From positions 186,001 to 250,000 of the forward strand of contig NZ_LT629788.1 of NCBI RefSeq assembly GCF_900105805.1: a DNA stretch of 64,000 bases, given 5' to 3'. Position numbers and translations under genes: made by a program. The notes beneath the pieces were generated by a model. The model made no database searches and was not told the DNA's origin. It saw only the letters and a list, made by a program, of their open reading frames with translations. The stretch is from Pseudomonas moraviensis (GTDB lineage Bacteria > Pseudomonadota > Gammaproteobacteria > Pseudomonadales > Pseudomonadaceae). This document shows positions 40,626-49,698 of this stretch, piece by piece. Positions within the stretch are counted from its first letter, which is position 1, and each line of letters starts with the position of its first letter.

Positions 40626-41579
40626 TTAATTCGGCCCCGGATCAGCCACTAAACGCCCGGCATCCTTGGCCAAAGACTTGAGAAACTCAGTCTGCAACTC
40701 CGGATCATTGCGCGTCAGTTCGATCAGGCTTTGTTCCAGTTCGCTGGCTTCCTCTTCCAGGCCCAGTTCCGACAGGCGTTTGACCCGGTGCACCCACTGG
40801 CTCACCTCGTCATCTTCCAGATCGTCATAAATCAGCCCGTGCGCTTCAAGCAACTTGCCGCGCAGGTGACCGCTGAGCATCAGTGTCGAGTCGGAGTGCA
40901 CGTCATCCTTGGCGTCTTCGACACTGATCTGCAAGCGGCCGATATGATTGAGGTCATGTTCGGCAAAAGGACTGTCGAGCAGGTTCAAGCGCAGCACACC
41001 GTTGCGGTCGGTGGTCATGTCGAACGTCTGCTTGCCTGCCTTGACCTGCACCGGGCGCTCGCTCCATGGCAGGCTCGAATACTCCGTGCGCTTGTCGCGC
41101 TGGACTTCGTCGATGCCCGCGAGGTTCTGCTGCGCGCGACCGTTGGACTGCGCGTTCATGAACGGGTTGAGCCCGGCGAAACCGTAGCTCAGCCAATCCT
41201 TGGTGACGCTGTCCGGCAGGTTGCCGAGGGCGAACACGTTGACCACGTTCGCACCGACACCACCGACCACGGCCACCGCGCCCAGCGGAATCTCATAGAC
41301 TTCGCGCCAGGGTTGGTAAGGCGTGTAGCGGTCGTAACGGCGGGTGACTTCGAACTCGGTGACTTCGAAGGTCTTCTGCTCGTTGATCTTCACGCGTCGC
41401 TGCGGCAGCTCGAGCACCTTGGGCTCGCCGACATCGATCTGCAGGCTGTGATCGAGCAACTTTCGCTCGACCCGCTCTTCGTGCTCGCTGCGTTGCGACA
41501 TGTGATTGGCGCAGCCGCTGACCAGCAGGGCGCCGCACAGGGCGGCGCCACCGAGGCCTAAGGTGTTTCGCTTGAACAT
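40626..41579 (-). CDS. Conserved Pseudomonas lipoprotein (PA0957-like)
   Basis: This 317-residue protein has a lipoprotein signal (MFKRNTLGLGGAALCGALLV-SGC, lipid Cys at residue 23). A middle segment (IPLGAVAVVGGVGANVVNVFALG) is hydrophobic and could be a second membrane-associated part. The C-terminal region is acidic and helical. It lies directly downstream of proS on the same strand, as in P. aeruginosa (PA0956-PA0957). Its function is unknown. Confidence 0.85.
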   Translation of the reverse strand: MFKRNTLGLGGAALCGALLVSGCANHMSQRSEHEERVERKLLDHSLQIDVGEPKVLELPQRRVKINEQKTFEVTEFEVTRRYDRYTPYQPWREVYEIPLGAVAVVGGVGANVVNVFALGNLPDSVTKDWLSYGFAGLNPFMNAQSNGRAQQNLAGIDEVQRDKRTEYSSLPWSERPVQVKAGKQTFDMTTDRNGVLRLNLLDSPFAEHDLNHIGRLQISVEDAKDDVHSDSTLMLSGHLRGKLLEAHGLIYDDLEDDEVSQWVHRVKRLSELGLEEEASELEQSLIELTRNDPELQTEFLKSLAKDAGRLVADPGPN

Positions 41580-41596
41580 GACGTCTCTATCTGGTT

Positions 41597-43312
41597 TCAG
41601 CGGCGGATACGGGCCTGAAGGAAGGACACAACATCGGCCACCGGCAGCGCTTGCGCCTCTGCTGCGGAACGACTCTTGTATTCCAGGTTGCCTTCGGCGA
41701 GGCCGCGGTCGCTGACCACGATCCGGTGTGGAATGCCGATCAGCTCCATGTCGGCGAACTTGATGCCCGGGCTGGTTTTCTTGTCGCGATCGTCCAGCAG
41801 CACTTCGAAACCGGCCGCCGTGAGTTCGGCATACAGCTTGTCGGTGGCTTCGCGCACCTGCTCGGTTTCATAGCGCAGCGGTACCAGAGCGATCTGGAAT
41901 GGCGCCAGCGTGTCGCTCCAGATGATGCCGTTGGCGTCGTTGTTCTGCTCGATCGCAGCGGCAACCACGCGGGATACGCCAATGCCGTAGCAGCCCATTT
42001 CCAGGGTCACCGGCTTGCCGTTCTCGCCCAGCACTTCGCACTTCATCGCCTTGCTGTACTTGTTACCCAGCTGGAAGATGTGGCCGACTTCGATGCCGCG
42101 CTTGATTTCCAGCGTGCCTTTACCGTCCGGGCTTGGGTCGCCCGCAACGACATTGCGCAGGTCGGCAACGGTCGGAACCGGCAGATCACGCTCCCAGTTC
42201 ACGCCGAAGTAGTGCTTGTCGTCGATGTTCGCGCCGATGCCGAAGTCGCTCATCATCGCGACCGAGCGGTCGATGATGATCGGCAGCGGCAGGTTCAGCG
42301 GGCCGAGCGAGCCAGCGCCGGCGCCAATCGCATCACGCAGTTCGGCATCGGAGGCCATCACCAGCGGGCTGGCCACGCCTGGCTGGTTGGCAGCCTTGAT
42401 TTCGTTCAGTTCGTGGTCGCCACGGATGACCAGCGCGATCAGCTTGCCTTCTTCTTCGGCATGAACGATCAGGGTCTTGATGGTCTTTTCAATCGGCAGA
42501 TTGAATTTTTCCACCAGCGCCGCGATGGTTTTGGTGTCCGGTGTGTCGACCAGGCGCAGCTCTTCGGTTGGCGCAGGGCGCGAGGTTTCCCGTGGCACCG
42601 CTTCGGCTTTTTCGATGTTCGCCGCGTAGTCGGAACCGTTGCTGAAAACGATATCGTCTTCGCCGGACTCGGCCAGCACGTGGAACTCGTGGGAGCCGGC
42701 GCCACCGATCGAACCGTTGTCGGCTTCAACCGGGCGGAATTTCAGGCCCAGACGCGTGAACACGTTGCAGTACGCCTCGTGCATGCGGTCATAGGTGATC
42801 TGCAGCGACGCTTGATCGGCGTGGAAGGAGTAGGCGTCCTTCATGATGAATTCGCGGCCGCGCATCAAACCGAAGCGTGGGCGGATTTCGTCACGGAATT
42901 TGGTCTGGATCTGGTACAGGTTGATCGGCAGCTGTTTGTAGCTGCTCAACTCGTTGCGCATCAGATCGGTGATCACTTCTTCGTGGGTCGGGCCCGCGCA
43001 GAAATCACGACCGTGGCGGTCTTTGATGCGCAGCAGCTCAGGGCCGTATTCTTCCCAGCGCCCCGATTCCTGCCACAGCTCGGCCGGTTGGGTGCTCGGC
43101 ATCAACACTTCCAGAGAACCGGCAGCGTTCATTTCTTCGCGAACGATGGCTTCGACCTTGCGCATGACTCGCAGGCCCATGGGCAGCCAGGTGTACAGGC
43201 CCGAGGCAAGCTTGCGGATCATGCCGGCGCGCAGCATCAGCTGATGACTGATCACGACCGCGTCGGAAGGCGTTTCTTTCTGTGTGGCGAGCAAAAATTG
43301 ACTGGTGCGCAT
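41597..43312 (-). CDS. proS: Prolyl-tRNA synthetase
   Basis: The 571-residue class II synthetase has motif 1 to 3 regions (ATQKETPSDAVVISHQLMLR, FRDEIRPRFGLMRGREFIMKDAYSF and CYGIGVSRVVAA), with the YbaK-type editing domain inserted in the middle (residues about 225-385, VHAEEEGKLIALVIRGDHELNE). The start at 43312 gives the family length; the longer frame to 43429 has no homology. Confidence 0.98.
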   Translation of the reverse strand: MRTSQFLLATQKETPSDAVVISHQLMLRAGMIRKLASGLYTWLPMGLRVMRKVEAIVREEMNAAGSLEVLMPSTQPAELWQESGRWEEYGPELLRIKDRHGRDFCAGPTHEEVITDLMRNELSSYKQLPINLYQIQTKFRDEIRPRFGLMRGREFIMKDAYSFHADQASLQITYDRMHEAYCNVFTRLGLKFRPVEADNGSIGGAGSHEFHVLAESGEDDIVFSNGSDYAANIEKAEAVPRETSRPAPTEELRLVDTPDTKTIAALVEKFNLPIEKTIKTLIVHAEEEGKLIALVIRGDHELNEIKAANQPGVASPLVMASDAELRDAIGAGAGSLGPLNLPLPIIIDRSVAMMSDFGIGANIDDKHYFGVNWERDLPVPTVADLRNVVAGDPSPDGKGTLEIKRGIEVGHIFQLGNKYSKAMKCEVLGENGKPVTLEMGCYGIGVSRVVAAAIEQNNDANGIIWSDTLAPFQIALVPLRYETEQVREATDKLYAELTAAGFEVLLDDRDKKTSPGIKFADMELIGIPHRIVVSDRGLAEGNLEYKSRSAAEAQALPVADVVSFLQARIRR

Positions 43313-43441
43313 GGTTGGCCGTTGTCGGTTGCTATGACTGGAAATGACGGAGCAGTGTACCGGCGAGTTTTGCTGACGTACAGAAGTGTGGCCGGCGCAA
43401 AGGTCCGGTGGCGGGATTCCTCCCGTCACCGGCGAAGTGTC

Positions 43442-45001
43442 CTACGATTCTTCGGTTGCGGGCGTCGGTGCGGGTTCGGGCGTCGGTGTCGGCCCTTCGC
43501 GGCGGCGCTCCTGAAACCAGTGCAGCGCAATCAGCAGCAGCGTCGGCACGCCTAGCAGAGCGGTGATGAGGAAGAAGCTGTGATAGCCGAACTTCTCGAC
43601 CAGCACGCCGGAATAGCCGCCCATCAGGCGCGGCAGCAGCAACATGATCGAGCTGAGCAGGGCATATTGCGTGGCCGAGAATTTCAGGTTGGTCAGGCTC
43701 GACAGGTAGGCGACGAACGCTGAAGTCGCCAGGCCCGAGCTGAAGTTGTCGAGGGAAATGGTCACCACCAGCATCTGCAGGTTCGGCCCCATGTCCGCGA
43801 GCATCACGAACAGCAGGTTGGTCGCCGCCGAAGCCACGCCGCCGATAAACAGGATCGGCAGGATGCCGAAGCGCACGATCAACAGGCCGCCCATGCCGGC
43901 GCCGACGAGGGTCATGATCAGGCCGAAGATCTTGCTGACGCTGGCAATCTGATCCTTGGTAAAGCCCTGGTCGATGTAGAACACGTTGGCCATCACGCCC
44001 ATCACCGTGTCCGACATCCGGTAGGTGGCGATCAGGCCCAGCAGCAACAGCGCCTGCCAGCGATAACGCAGGATGAAGTCATTGACCGGCGTCAGCACCG
44101 GCGCCAATCCACGCCGGCCCATGGCCGACAGACACATCCCCGTGAGCAGCGTATAGAGAATGGCGCGAAGGAAAGCGCGGTCTTCGAGCAGCAGGTCGAG
44201 CGGGCTCATGTCGCCGAACAGCACGCCAGCGAAATCGGTGTTGTACAGCTGGGTGAACATCGCCGGTACGGAAACCAGCAAAACGATCAGCACGAACACC
44301 GACATCAATTGATGCATGAACGTATAGCGCCCGGCCTGCAACTGCGTGCGCAGCGGCACCGGCGGCTCACGCATGAACAGCGTGGTCAGCAGCGCGGGCA
44401 CCATCAATGCGCCGAACAGCACATAGGTGCCGGTCCACGCCGCGTGCTTATAGTTGAAACCGGTGGAGCCGAAACCTTCGGCGAAGAACAGCGCGCCGGC
44501 GGTGGCGAGCAGGGCGGCGACGCGGTAACCGGACATGTAACTGGCGGCGAGGGCGGCCTGGCGGCTGTCATCGGCGATTTCCAGGCGATAGGCGTCGACC
44601 GCGATGTCTTGCGTGGCTGAGGCAAAAGCGACGACGACGGCAATCGCGATCAGCCAGGACAAATGCTTCTGCGGATCACAGAAACCCATGCCGATCAGGC
44701 CAAGAATCACCAGTGCCTGAGAGAGCACCAGCCAGGAGCGGCGACGACCGAGTTTGCCCAGCAAGGGCAGGCGCCATTGGTCGAGCAGCGGTGACCAGAC
44801 CCATTTGAACGCATACGCCAGGCCGATCAGGCTGGCATAGCCGATGGTTTCACGGGCTACGCCCGCTTCACGCAGCCACACGGAGAGCGTCGAGAACACC
44901 AGCATGTACGGCAGGCCGGCGGCAAAACCGAGCAACAACAGCACGAGCGTCGAAGGACTGGCATAGGCGGCGAGCGCGGCGCGCCAGGTTTTACGGGGCA
45001 T
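43442..45001 (-). CDS. ampG: AmpG family muropeptide MFS transporter
   Basis: This 519-residue membrane protein opens WRAALAAYASPSTLVLLLLGFAAGLPYMLV, then WLREAGVARETIGYASLIGLAY, the AmpG signature. It brings anhydromuropeptides into the cytosol for recycling; the same pathway controls AmpC beta-lactamase in pseudomonads. About 14 membrane segments are expected. The tail (GPTPTPEPAPTPATEES) is Pro/Thr-rich. P. aeruginosa has two AmpG-like proteins; this one reads as the AmpG type. Confidence 0.88.
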   Translation of the reverse strand: MPRKTWRAALAAYASPSTLVLLLLGFAAGLPYMLVFSTLSVWLREAGVARETIGYASLIGLAYAFKWVWSPLLDQWRLPLLGKLGRRRSWLVLSQALVILGLIGMGFCDPQKHLSWLIAIAVVVAFASATQDIAVDAYRLEIADDSRQAALAASYMSGYRVAALLATAGALFFAEGFGSTGFNYKHAAWTGTYVLFGALMVPALLTTLFMREPPVPLRTQLQAGRYTFMHQLMSVFVLIVLLVSVPAMFTQLYNTDFAGVLFGDMSPLDLLLEDRAFLRAILYTLLTGMCLSAMGRRGLAPVLTPVNDFILRYRWQALLLLGLIATYRMSDTVMGVMANVFYIDQGFTKDQIASVSKIFGLIMTLVGAGMGGLLIVRFGILPILFIGGVASAATNLLFVMLADMGPNLQMLVVTISLDNFSSGLATSAFVAYLSSLTNLKFSATQYALLSSIMLLLPRLMGGYSGVLVEKFGYHSFFLITALLGVPTLLLIALHWFQERRREGPTPTPEPAPTPATEES

Positions 45002-45044
45002 GGGCTGAAGTCTGCCTCAAAATTGCGAAAACAAAGCGCGCACT

Positions 45045-45398
45045 CTAACCGCTGTGCTCTACCGGACGCCAGCCATGGCGCCGAATATCCACACGATTGT
45101 TCTGGATGGTGATGCCTTCCATGCGCAATCGCGCGCGTTGTTCATCACCGGAGGGGCTGCCGACCGGCAGGCTGATGCGTCCGCCGGCACCCAATACGCG
45201 GTGCCAGGGCAGCCTGGTGTCGCCGGGCAACTGGCTCAAGGTGCGCCCGACCCAGCGCGCGGCGCGGCCCAGTCCGGCCAGTTCGGCCAGCTGTCCATAA
45301 CTGACGACTTTGCCTTCGGGCACTTGCGCGAGCGTCGAGTAGAGCGCCGTGCGTCGGATTTGCGCATCGTTTTCGACGCTGTCGAGCGGGTCTTTCAC
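45045..45398 (-). CDS. Alkyltransferase-like protein (ATL) of the MGMT family
   Basis: This 117-residue protein has the DNA-binding part of O6-alkylguanine alkyltransferases (VPEGKVVSYGQLAELAG, GRAARWVGRTL). The active-site PCHRV motif reads PWHRVLG, with Trp65 in place of Cys. It is therefore an ATL (as in Schizosaccharomyces Atl1 or E. coli YbaZ), which flags alkylated bases for nucleotide excision repair rather than repairing them. The GTG start at 45398 has AGGAG at nine bases, and the length matches ATLs. Confidence 0.93.
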   Translation of the reverse strand: MKDPLDSVENDAQIRRTALYSTLAQVPEGKVVSYGQLAELAGLGRAARWVGRTLSQLPGDTRLPWHRVLGAGGRISLPVGSPSGDEQRARLRMEGITIQNNRVDIRRHGWRPVEHSG

Positions 45399-45563
45399 GT
45401 ACGCGGCTCCTGAGCATTGGCGTGACAATGGTGACAAGGGTAATCGCTTGGGGCGCAGTTGAGAAATGAACTCAATTGAAATAGTCCGGTCAGTCCTTGT
45501 CATGGGCAAAATCCTACGGATAATGCCGACCCTTTTCGCCAACTCTGAGCCCCCGGTCTGCTT

Positions 45564-46571
45564 ATGTTTCCCAGAACCTTGTTGTGCCTTGCTGTTTTCA
45601 GCACGTCCACGCCCCTGCTTGCCGACACCGTCTGGTTGAAAAACGGCGACAAGTTGAGTGGCACTATCACGGTCTTCGACGGCGGAAAGCTGTTGATCCA
45701 GACCAAATACGCCGGTGCCGTGGCAATTGACTGGAAAGAGGTCAAGACCCTCGACAGCGATCAGCACTTGCTGGTGAAGCAGGACGCCTATGCCGGCGAA
45801 GTGTCGAAATCGCTCACGGCGGCCGACGACGGCAAGGTCACCCTGGCCAATGGCGAGGCGCCGAAGACTGTCGAGCTGGCGAGCATTCAGCAGATCCTCA
45901 AGCCCAAGCCGATCGTCACCGACCTGGTGTGGAAGGGCAACGTCGACCTGGCGCTGGACTATCAGCGCGCCGAAAAGGACACCGACGATTACGATGTTGG
46001 CTTCAAGACTTCCGCTCGCCATGGTCGCTGGCGGCATATCGCTGAGGGCGAGTACAACCGCGAAGTGCAGGATGCGGAAACCACCACCAACAACTGGCGC
46101 GCCGAATACTCCCTCGACCGCTTCCTCACCGATCAGTGGTTCTGGCAGGGGCGCATCAACTACAAGCGTGATCACATCGAAGAGCTGGCGCGTCAGCGTG
46201 TGGTCGGTACCGGTCCGGGCTACCAGTTCTGGGACGACGAACTGGGCGCGTTCTCGCTGGGTTCGTTGCTTAACCGCACCGACTATGAATACCGCGATGG
46301 CAGCAAGGACAACTTCTATTCCGTCGCGATGAAGTGGGACTACAACCGCTACCTGATCGGCAAGAAAGTCGAGTTCTTCACCAATGGCGAAGTCGGCAAG
46401 CCGTTGTCGGGCGTCGCCGATTACGCACTGGATGCCGAGCTGGGCCTGCGCTACAAGGTCACCGAATGGGCCTCGCTCAATCTCAAGGCCGAGCGCGACA
46501 TCATCAGTGGCACCAACGATGCCGATTTGAACAAGACCCGCTATACCGCAGGGTTTGGCGTCGCTTGGTAA
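45564..46571 (+). CDS. DUF481 family outer-membrane protein
   Basis: The 335-residue protein has a signal peptide (MFPRTLLCLAVFSTSTPLLA), an N-terminal domain starting DTVWLKNGDKLSGTITVFDG, and a C-terminal beta-barrel part of alternating polar/aromatic residues (WRAEYSLDRFLTDQWFWQ, NLKAERDIISGTND) ending in GFGVAW, the terminal aromatic typical of outer-membrane barrels. DUF481 proteins are YdiY/salt-induced-like barrels of unknown transport role. Confidence 0.9.
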   Translation: MFPRTLLCLAVFSTSTPLLADTVWLKNGDKLSGTITVFDGGKLLIQTKYAGAVAIDWKEVKTLDSDQHLLVKQDAYAGEVSKSLTAADDGKVTLANGEAPKTVELASIQQILKPKPIVTDLVWKGNVDLALDYQRAEKDTDDYDVGFKTSARHGRWRHIAEGEYNREVQDAETTTNNWRAEYSLDRFLTDQWFWQGRINYKRDHIEELARQRVVGTGPGYQFWDDELGAFSLGSLLNRTDYEYRDGSKDNFYSVAMKWDYNRYLIGKKVEFFTNGEVGKPLSGVADYALDAELGLRYKVTEWASLNLKAERDIISGTNDADLNKTRYTAGFGVAW

Positions 46572-46589
46572 ACACCTGCGCTAGAAAGG

Positions 46590-46620
46590 AGAAAGCCCCG
46601 TGATTGCGGGGCTTTTCATT
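46590..46620. terminator. Terminator between the DUF481 gene and the convergent repeat-protein gene
   Basis: Stem AAGCCCCG / CGGGGCTT with a seven-base loop, with GAAAG before and TTTTC after. It can serve both convergent genes. Confidence 0.8.
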
Positions 46621-46621
46621 G

Positions 46622-48076
46622 TCAGCTTTCTGCTTTGGTCTTGCTGACGGGAATCGAAACACATTCTCCCTGCCTGACGCCCATCTGATATTGGCATTGG
46701 TAGCTCAGGCTGCCGTCTTTCCTGAAGAAGCGCATCGGTCCATGCTCGGCACCATCGATATAATCGGTAAATGAAGCCATCTCACCGTTTTCGTGCCATG
46801 TCGTGGATGATCCGTGAAGGTTGCCGTCTTTGTATTTTCGATGTTCTTTAAGCTGGCCGGTCGCGTACCACTGTTTGAAGTCGCCCTGTTGGCGATGTTT
46901 TTCATCCCACTGCCACTGCAAGGTTTGCCTGCCTTGCTCATTCCATTGCTCATAGCTTCGTTGAATGCCGTTCCTATAAAACTGCTTCTCTTTGACAGTC
47001 CCGTCGATGAAGTAAGTGGTTATCCAACCATCTGGCTTGCTGTCGAAATTGGTGCGGGAAGTCTCAATGGCTCCGTTGTCAAAATAAGAATTATCCGGTC
47101 CTTGAGCTTTGCCGTTGATGTAAACGGTTTCGTACTTGACCTGTCCATTTGAATGGTAGCTAAGGACAGGGCCGTCGAGGACGTCATTTCGATAACTGCT
47201 GCGTCCGATCAGCGCCCCGTCCTCGTCGTATTCGAGATACTCGCCATCTACGTGCCTGCCCAGATGCCAGTTATAGGACTCAGCGATTTTGCCATTCTCG
47301 TGATAGATAAATTGCCAACCCTCGAGATGGTTGTTGAGGTAGTTTTCACGCTTGATGACGACCCCTTGTTCGGAATATGTCAGCGCCTCGCCCTGACGCA
47401 GGCCGTTAGCATCATTCTGGTAGGTCCGGCGGGGTTTTCCGTTTCGATAGTAAGCTTTGTATGTCAGAACGGGTTTCGCTGAAGCGAAGTCTTCTCTGTC
47501 GACGTAATGCTCGCTGCTTAGACTTCGCGTGTCCCGGTAAAAAATTTGTGCTTGCCACGCCTGTTTTTCTTCGTCATAGGACATTGGCATTTTCAGGTAG
47601 TACAACGCCAGGCCTTCGCCGATCGGCTTGAGGTGCTCGTCCAGATAAAGCTTGTCGTCTGCCAGAGGGTTCGTCAGGTCTGCGCACTCCTCAGGAGTGC
47701 AGGGGCGTACCTTTTCGAAGAAGGCGCGTTTTCGCTCGCAAGCAGAGAGCGTCAGAATCAGGGGGATTTTTTGGTCGATCAAGTCTTGGACTTCGCCGAG
47801 CGCTCGTCGAAATGATTCGTTCGGAATGCCCAATGATTCTGGAGTCAAATAGACCTCGTTGCTGCCGCAGGCGTGAGGAGTCGAGAGCGTCAGGAGCGCT
47901 GCGCCTCTGAGTTGCATCGAAGAGTGGCCATTGACTTCTGGTCCTTTCGCCAGATATGTCGCACGAGGGTTCATGTCGAGAATCACCGTCGGATGATCAG
48001 ATTTGGTCTCTGCATTCAGAGGGGGGGCGAACGCCAACAGCAACGCGTTGAATGTGCTCCAAGAGATGAATTGCAT
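46622..48076 (-). CDS. Exported MORN-variant (YwqK-like) repeat protein, low GC
   Basis: This 484-residue protein has a signal peptide (MQFISWSTFNALLLAFAPPLNA) and an N-terminal part with paired cysteines (PHACGSNEV, LSACERKRAFFEKVRPCTPEEC). From about residue 190 there are some ten repeats of 21-24 residues of the form YxxNGxxxxxxxYxxGxxxGxxxxY, as in YwqK-type MORN-variant repeats. The role is unknown. Sampled lines have about 45-53% GC against about 60% or more in the neighbours, suggesting transfer. ATG 48076 fits the signal peptide; starts at 48112 or 48139 are less likely. Confidence 0.8.
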   Translation of the reverse strand: MQFISWSTFNALLLAFAPPLNAETKSDHPTVILDMNPRATYLAKGPEVNGHSSMQLRGAALLTLSTPHACGSNEVYLTPESLGIPNESFRRALGEVQDLIDQKIPLILTLSACERKRAFFEKVRPCTPEECADLTNPLADDKLYLDEHLKPIGEGLALYYLKMPMSYDEEKQAWQAQIFYRDTRSLSSEHYVDREDFASAKPVLTYKAYYRNGKPRRTYQNDANGLRQGEALTYSEQGVVIKRENYLNNHLEGWQFIYHENGKIAESYNWHLGRHVDGEYLEYDEDGALIGRSSYRNDVLDGPVLSYHSNGQVKYETVYINGKAQGPDNSYFDNGAIETSRTNFDSKPDGWITTYFIDGTVKEKQFYRNGIQRSYEQWNEQGRQTLQWQWDEKHRQQGDFKQWYATGQLKEHRKYKDGNLHGSSTTWHENGEMASFTDYIDGAEHGPMRFFRKDGSLSYQCQYQMGVRQGECVSIPVSKTKAES

Positions 48077-48154
48077 CCTGCTTCTTCCATGTGATTCCAG
48101 GGCGCGGATCATATAGAGCGGAGGCAAAAAGAGGGGCAAACAAAATATACAGAC

Positions 48155-48190
48155 ACAAAAAAGCCCCGCTTTTAAGGGCGGGGCTCTTTT
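48155..48190. terminator. Terminator of the cold-shock gene
   Basis: Stem AGCCCCGC / GCGGGGCT with an eight-base loop, AAAAAA on the left. Read on the minus strand it ends the cold-shock transcript, 17 bases past the stop. Confidence 0.87.
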
Positions 48191-48206
48191 CTAAAGAAGC
48201 TACAAG

Positions 48207-48416
48207 TTAGATAACTTGTACTTCTTCAGCTTGCATGCCTTTCTGACCGCGGGTAGCGATGAAAGAAACCTGTTGGCCTTCTTTCAGGCTTTTGAAGCCG
48301 TCGGATTGGATAGCTTTGAAGTGAACGAACAGGTCGTCACCGGATTGTGGAGTGATGAAGCCGAAGCCTTTTTCATCGTTGAACCACTTAACGGTACCGG
48401 TTTGGCGATTAGACAT
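48207..48416 (-). CDS. Cold-shock domain protein (CspA family)
   Basis: The 69-residue protein carries RNP1 (KGFGFITP) and RNP2 (DLFVHF) of the cold-shock domain and ends QAEEVQVI. It binds single-stranded RNA/DNA and acts as an RNA chaperone. Its mRNA probably has a leader upstream of 48416, where a T/A-rich non-coding stretch fits the long 5' UTR often seen for csp genes. Confidence 0.97.
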   Translation of the reverse strand: MSNRQTGTVKWFNDEKGFGFITPQSGDDLFVHFKAIQSDGFKSLKEGQQVSFIATRGQKGMQAEEVQVI

Positions 48417-48771
48417 GGTGTAACTCCTTGAACAAAGATAACTGCGACTCAGGAAGAACCCTGGCCGAGACTGAGTGCAAAGAGCAGGAAAAATTCTTGT
48501 AGATGGTTGGATCGAAATTCAACATATCGTGTAGAGATTCTCAGTGACACAAGCAACACAGTGACGCCACCTTAACCCTTTTTCCGGAACGTGCCAATGT
48601 TTCTTGCAAAGGATTCTGTGTTTTAGGGATCGGCGGTGCGGCTGTTCGTCGCCACATCTCGTAAATACGGGGTGTTCGCCGAGAATTGCGTTGCGCACTT
48701 TGATCGCGGCGACGCGCCCGGTAAGATGCCGGACAGAATTTTTCCACCTCGCTATTCAGGACAACCCCGCC
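48417..48771. other. Divergent intergenic region between the csp gene and dcd
   Basis: 355 bases without a gene. The first 120 or so would be the csp leader and promoter; the right part is the dcd promoter. No operator or perfect hairpin was recognised. Confidence 0.5.
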
Positions 48772-49338
48772 ATGAGCATCAAATCGGACAAGTGGATTCG
48801 CCGCATGGCGCAGGAACACGGCATGATCGAACCGTTCGTCGAGCGCCAGATGCGCGGCAGCGACGACAGCCGGGTGATTTCCTACGGCGTGTCGAGCTAC
48901 GGTTACGACGTACGTTGCACCAACCACTTCAAGGTGTTCACCAACATCAACTCGGCGATCGTCGACCCGAAGAACTTCGACGCCGGCAGCTTCGTCGACA
49001 TCCACAGCGACGTCTGCATCATCCCGCCGAACTCCTTCGCCCTGGCCAGCACCGTCGAATACTTCCGTATTCCGCGCAATGTGCTGACCATCTGCCTGGG
49101 CAAGAGTACCTACGCGCGCTGCGGCATCATCGTTAACGTCACTCCGCTCGAGCCTGAGTGGGAAGGTCACGTGACCCTGGAATTCTCCAACACCACCAAC
49201 CTGCCGGCGAAAATCTACGCCAACGAAGGCGTGGCGCAGATGCTCTTCCTTGAATCCGACGAGGAATGCGAAGTTTCCTACAAGGATCGCGGCGGCAAGT
49301 ATCAGGGCCAGCGTGGCGTGACCTTGCCGCGTACCTGA
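48772..49338 (+). CDS. dcd: dCTP deaminase
   Basis: The 188-residue enzyme deaminates dCTP to dUTP, feeding dTTP synthesis. The family blocks IKSDKWIRRMAQEHGMIEPFVE, SSYGYDVRCTNHFKVF and CLGKSTYARCGIIVNVTPLEPEWEG are intact, and the C-terminus has the KYQGQRGVTLPR end. The start gives the usual length. Confidence 0.98.
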   Translation: MSIKSDKWIRRMAQEHGMIEPFVERQMRGSDDSRVISYGVSSYGYDVRCTNHFKVFTNINSAIVDPKNFDAGSFVDIHSDVCIIPPNSFALASTVEYFRIPRNVLTICLGKSTYARCGIIVNVTPLEPEWEGHVTLEFSNTTNLPAKIYANEGVAQMLFLESDEECEVSYKDRGGKYQGQRGVTLPRT

Positions 49339-49445
49339 TCGACCATCCGACGGATGTCGGGAATTCTTTGGCGGGCAGACACTCTATGGGGTGTACTGCC
49401 CGTTTTTGTTACACACAAATTCGGGCCTTCACTGAGGAGTGCCCT

Positions 49446-49655
49446 ATGAAGATCGACCCGCGAATCAGCGCTGAACTGGCAAGGCTTGAGCCCAATCAGA
49501 TAGGCGTACTGGCCTGGTCGCTATTGGCGAATCCGTCGTTGAGCCTGTCCGGCGGCGTGCCCGGTCAGCCCGATCCCGATACTCCCAACGAACAACCGAC
49601 CGAACCTGGCGAACCAACGCTGCCGGACGAACCGCCTCCGGCGCCAGTTGCCTGA
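49446..49655 (+). CDS. Small Pro-rich protein, function unknown
   Basis: The 69-residue protein has a helical N-terminal half (MKIDPRISAELARLEPNQIG) and a Pro/Glu-rich tail (GQPDPDTPNEQPTEPGEPTL). An AGGAG site lies seven bases before the ATG. I recognise no family. The codon use looks normal and the frame is well positioned between dcd and pdeM, so it is probably expressed. Confidence 0.65.
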   Translation: MKIDPRISAELARLEPNQIGVLAWSLLANPSLSLSGGVPGQPDPDTPNEQPTEPGEPTLPDEPPPAPVA

Positions 49656-49698
49656 CCCCACTCATGAATATGGCCCGTCAACCCGATCGATCTGCGAT

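Noticed and set aside
41651..43555. Open frame of 634 codons on the plus strand
   Set aside because: It is antisense to proS, whose motifs are complete. The predicted product is rich in His, Arg and Gln as in other shadow frames.
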